Source: Fragilaria crotonensis (lineage: Eukaryota; Bacillariophyta; Fragilariophyceae; Fragilariales; Fragilariaceae). From it: a stretch of DNA of 64,000 nucleotides. Below are positions 63,981 to 64,000 of the stretch, one piece after another. The position numbers and the translations under genes were made by a program. Where the stretch lies: positions 31,886 through 95,885 of the forward strand of contig JAKSYS010000174.1 in NCBI GenBank assembly GCA_022925895.1. The letters run 5' to 3'. The notes under the pieces are model-generated. The model had not been told where the DNA came from. It saw nothing but the letters and a program-made list of their open reading frames with translations, and did no database searches. Position 1 is the first letter of the stretch. Each line of letters begins with the position of its first letter.

Positions 63981-64000
63981 TATTTAGAAGTTTTCAATTT

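Overview
This window looks like nuclear DNA of a photosynthetic stramenopile, most likely a diatom. Genes are compact and have few, short GT-AG introns (78-345 nt, apart from one of about 560 nt). One protein (35274-35960) starts with a signal peptide followed by an AFAP-type motif, the bipartite targeting signal of red-algal-derived secondary plastids. A Ty1/copia element has the DSHAD-type protease box that I associate with diatom copia elements. Assignment to diatoms is an inference; no species is claimed.

Layout. (1) 1-2702: 5' part of a degenerate two-ORF non-LTR retrotransposon (LINE C), running off the left edge. (2) 2703-6073: an ankyrin-repeat / protein kinase / RING-like gene, preceded by a copy of a recurrent 5'-leader module. 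(3) 6076-33661: a roughly 5-kb block holding NSE4, RNase H1 and a secreted beta-propeller gene, present twice in direct order. The copies are separated by a 9-kb degenerate LINE (LINE A, 11086-20155), and the second copy is split by an apparently intact 8.5-kb LINE (LINE B, 21991-30495) with an 18-bp target-site duplication. (4) 33662-35273: gene-poor DNA with a 639-bp hAT-type non-autonomous element. (5) 35274-45980: host genes: plastid DUF3727-like protein, tandem SET-domain protein, ribosomal protein S23, Rab5-type GTPase, PP2C phosphatase, and (after 2.8 kb without a gene) a UBE2J2-type ubiquitin-conjugating enzyme. (6) 46569-53188: a copia element with short LTRs. (7) 53492-63833: glucokinase, a 1.1-kb foldback element inside a tandem repeat, a LYR/SAM-like protein, UDP-GlcNAc pyrophosphorylase, and a conserved-looking protein of unknown function. 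(8) 63834-63980: a 3 x 49-bp satellite.

How the parts relate. The host genes are ordinary housekeeping functions (translation, trafficking, ER protein degradation, sugar activation, genome maintenance) and do not form a pathway cluster. The story of the window is structural. A promoter/5'-leader sequence belonging to RNase H1 recurs upstream of the ankyrin-kinase gene and in antisense at the 3' end of NSE4. A direct duplication has one LINE exactly at its junction and a younger LINE inside it. Several host genes (ankyrin-kinase-RING, SET, UBE2J2, one NSE4 copy, both beta-propeller copies) are broken by single-base indels, mostly in homopolymers, so residual assembly error must be excluded before any is called a pseudogene.
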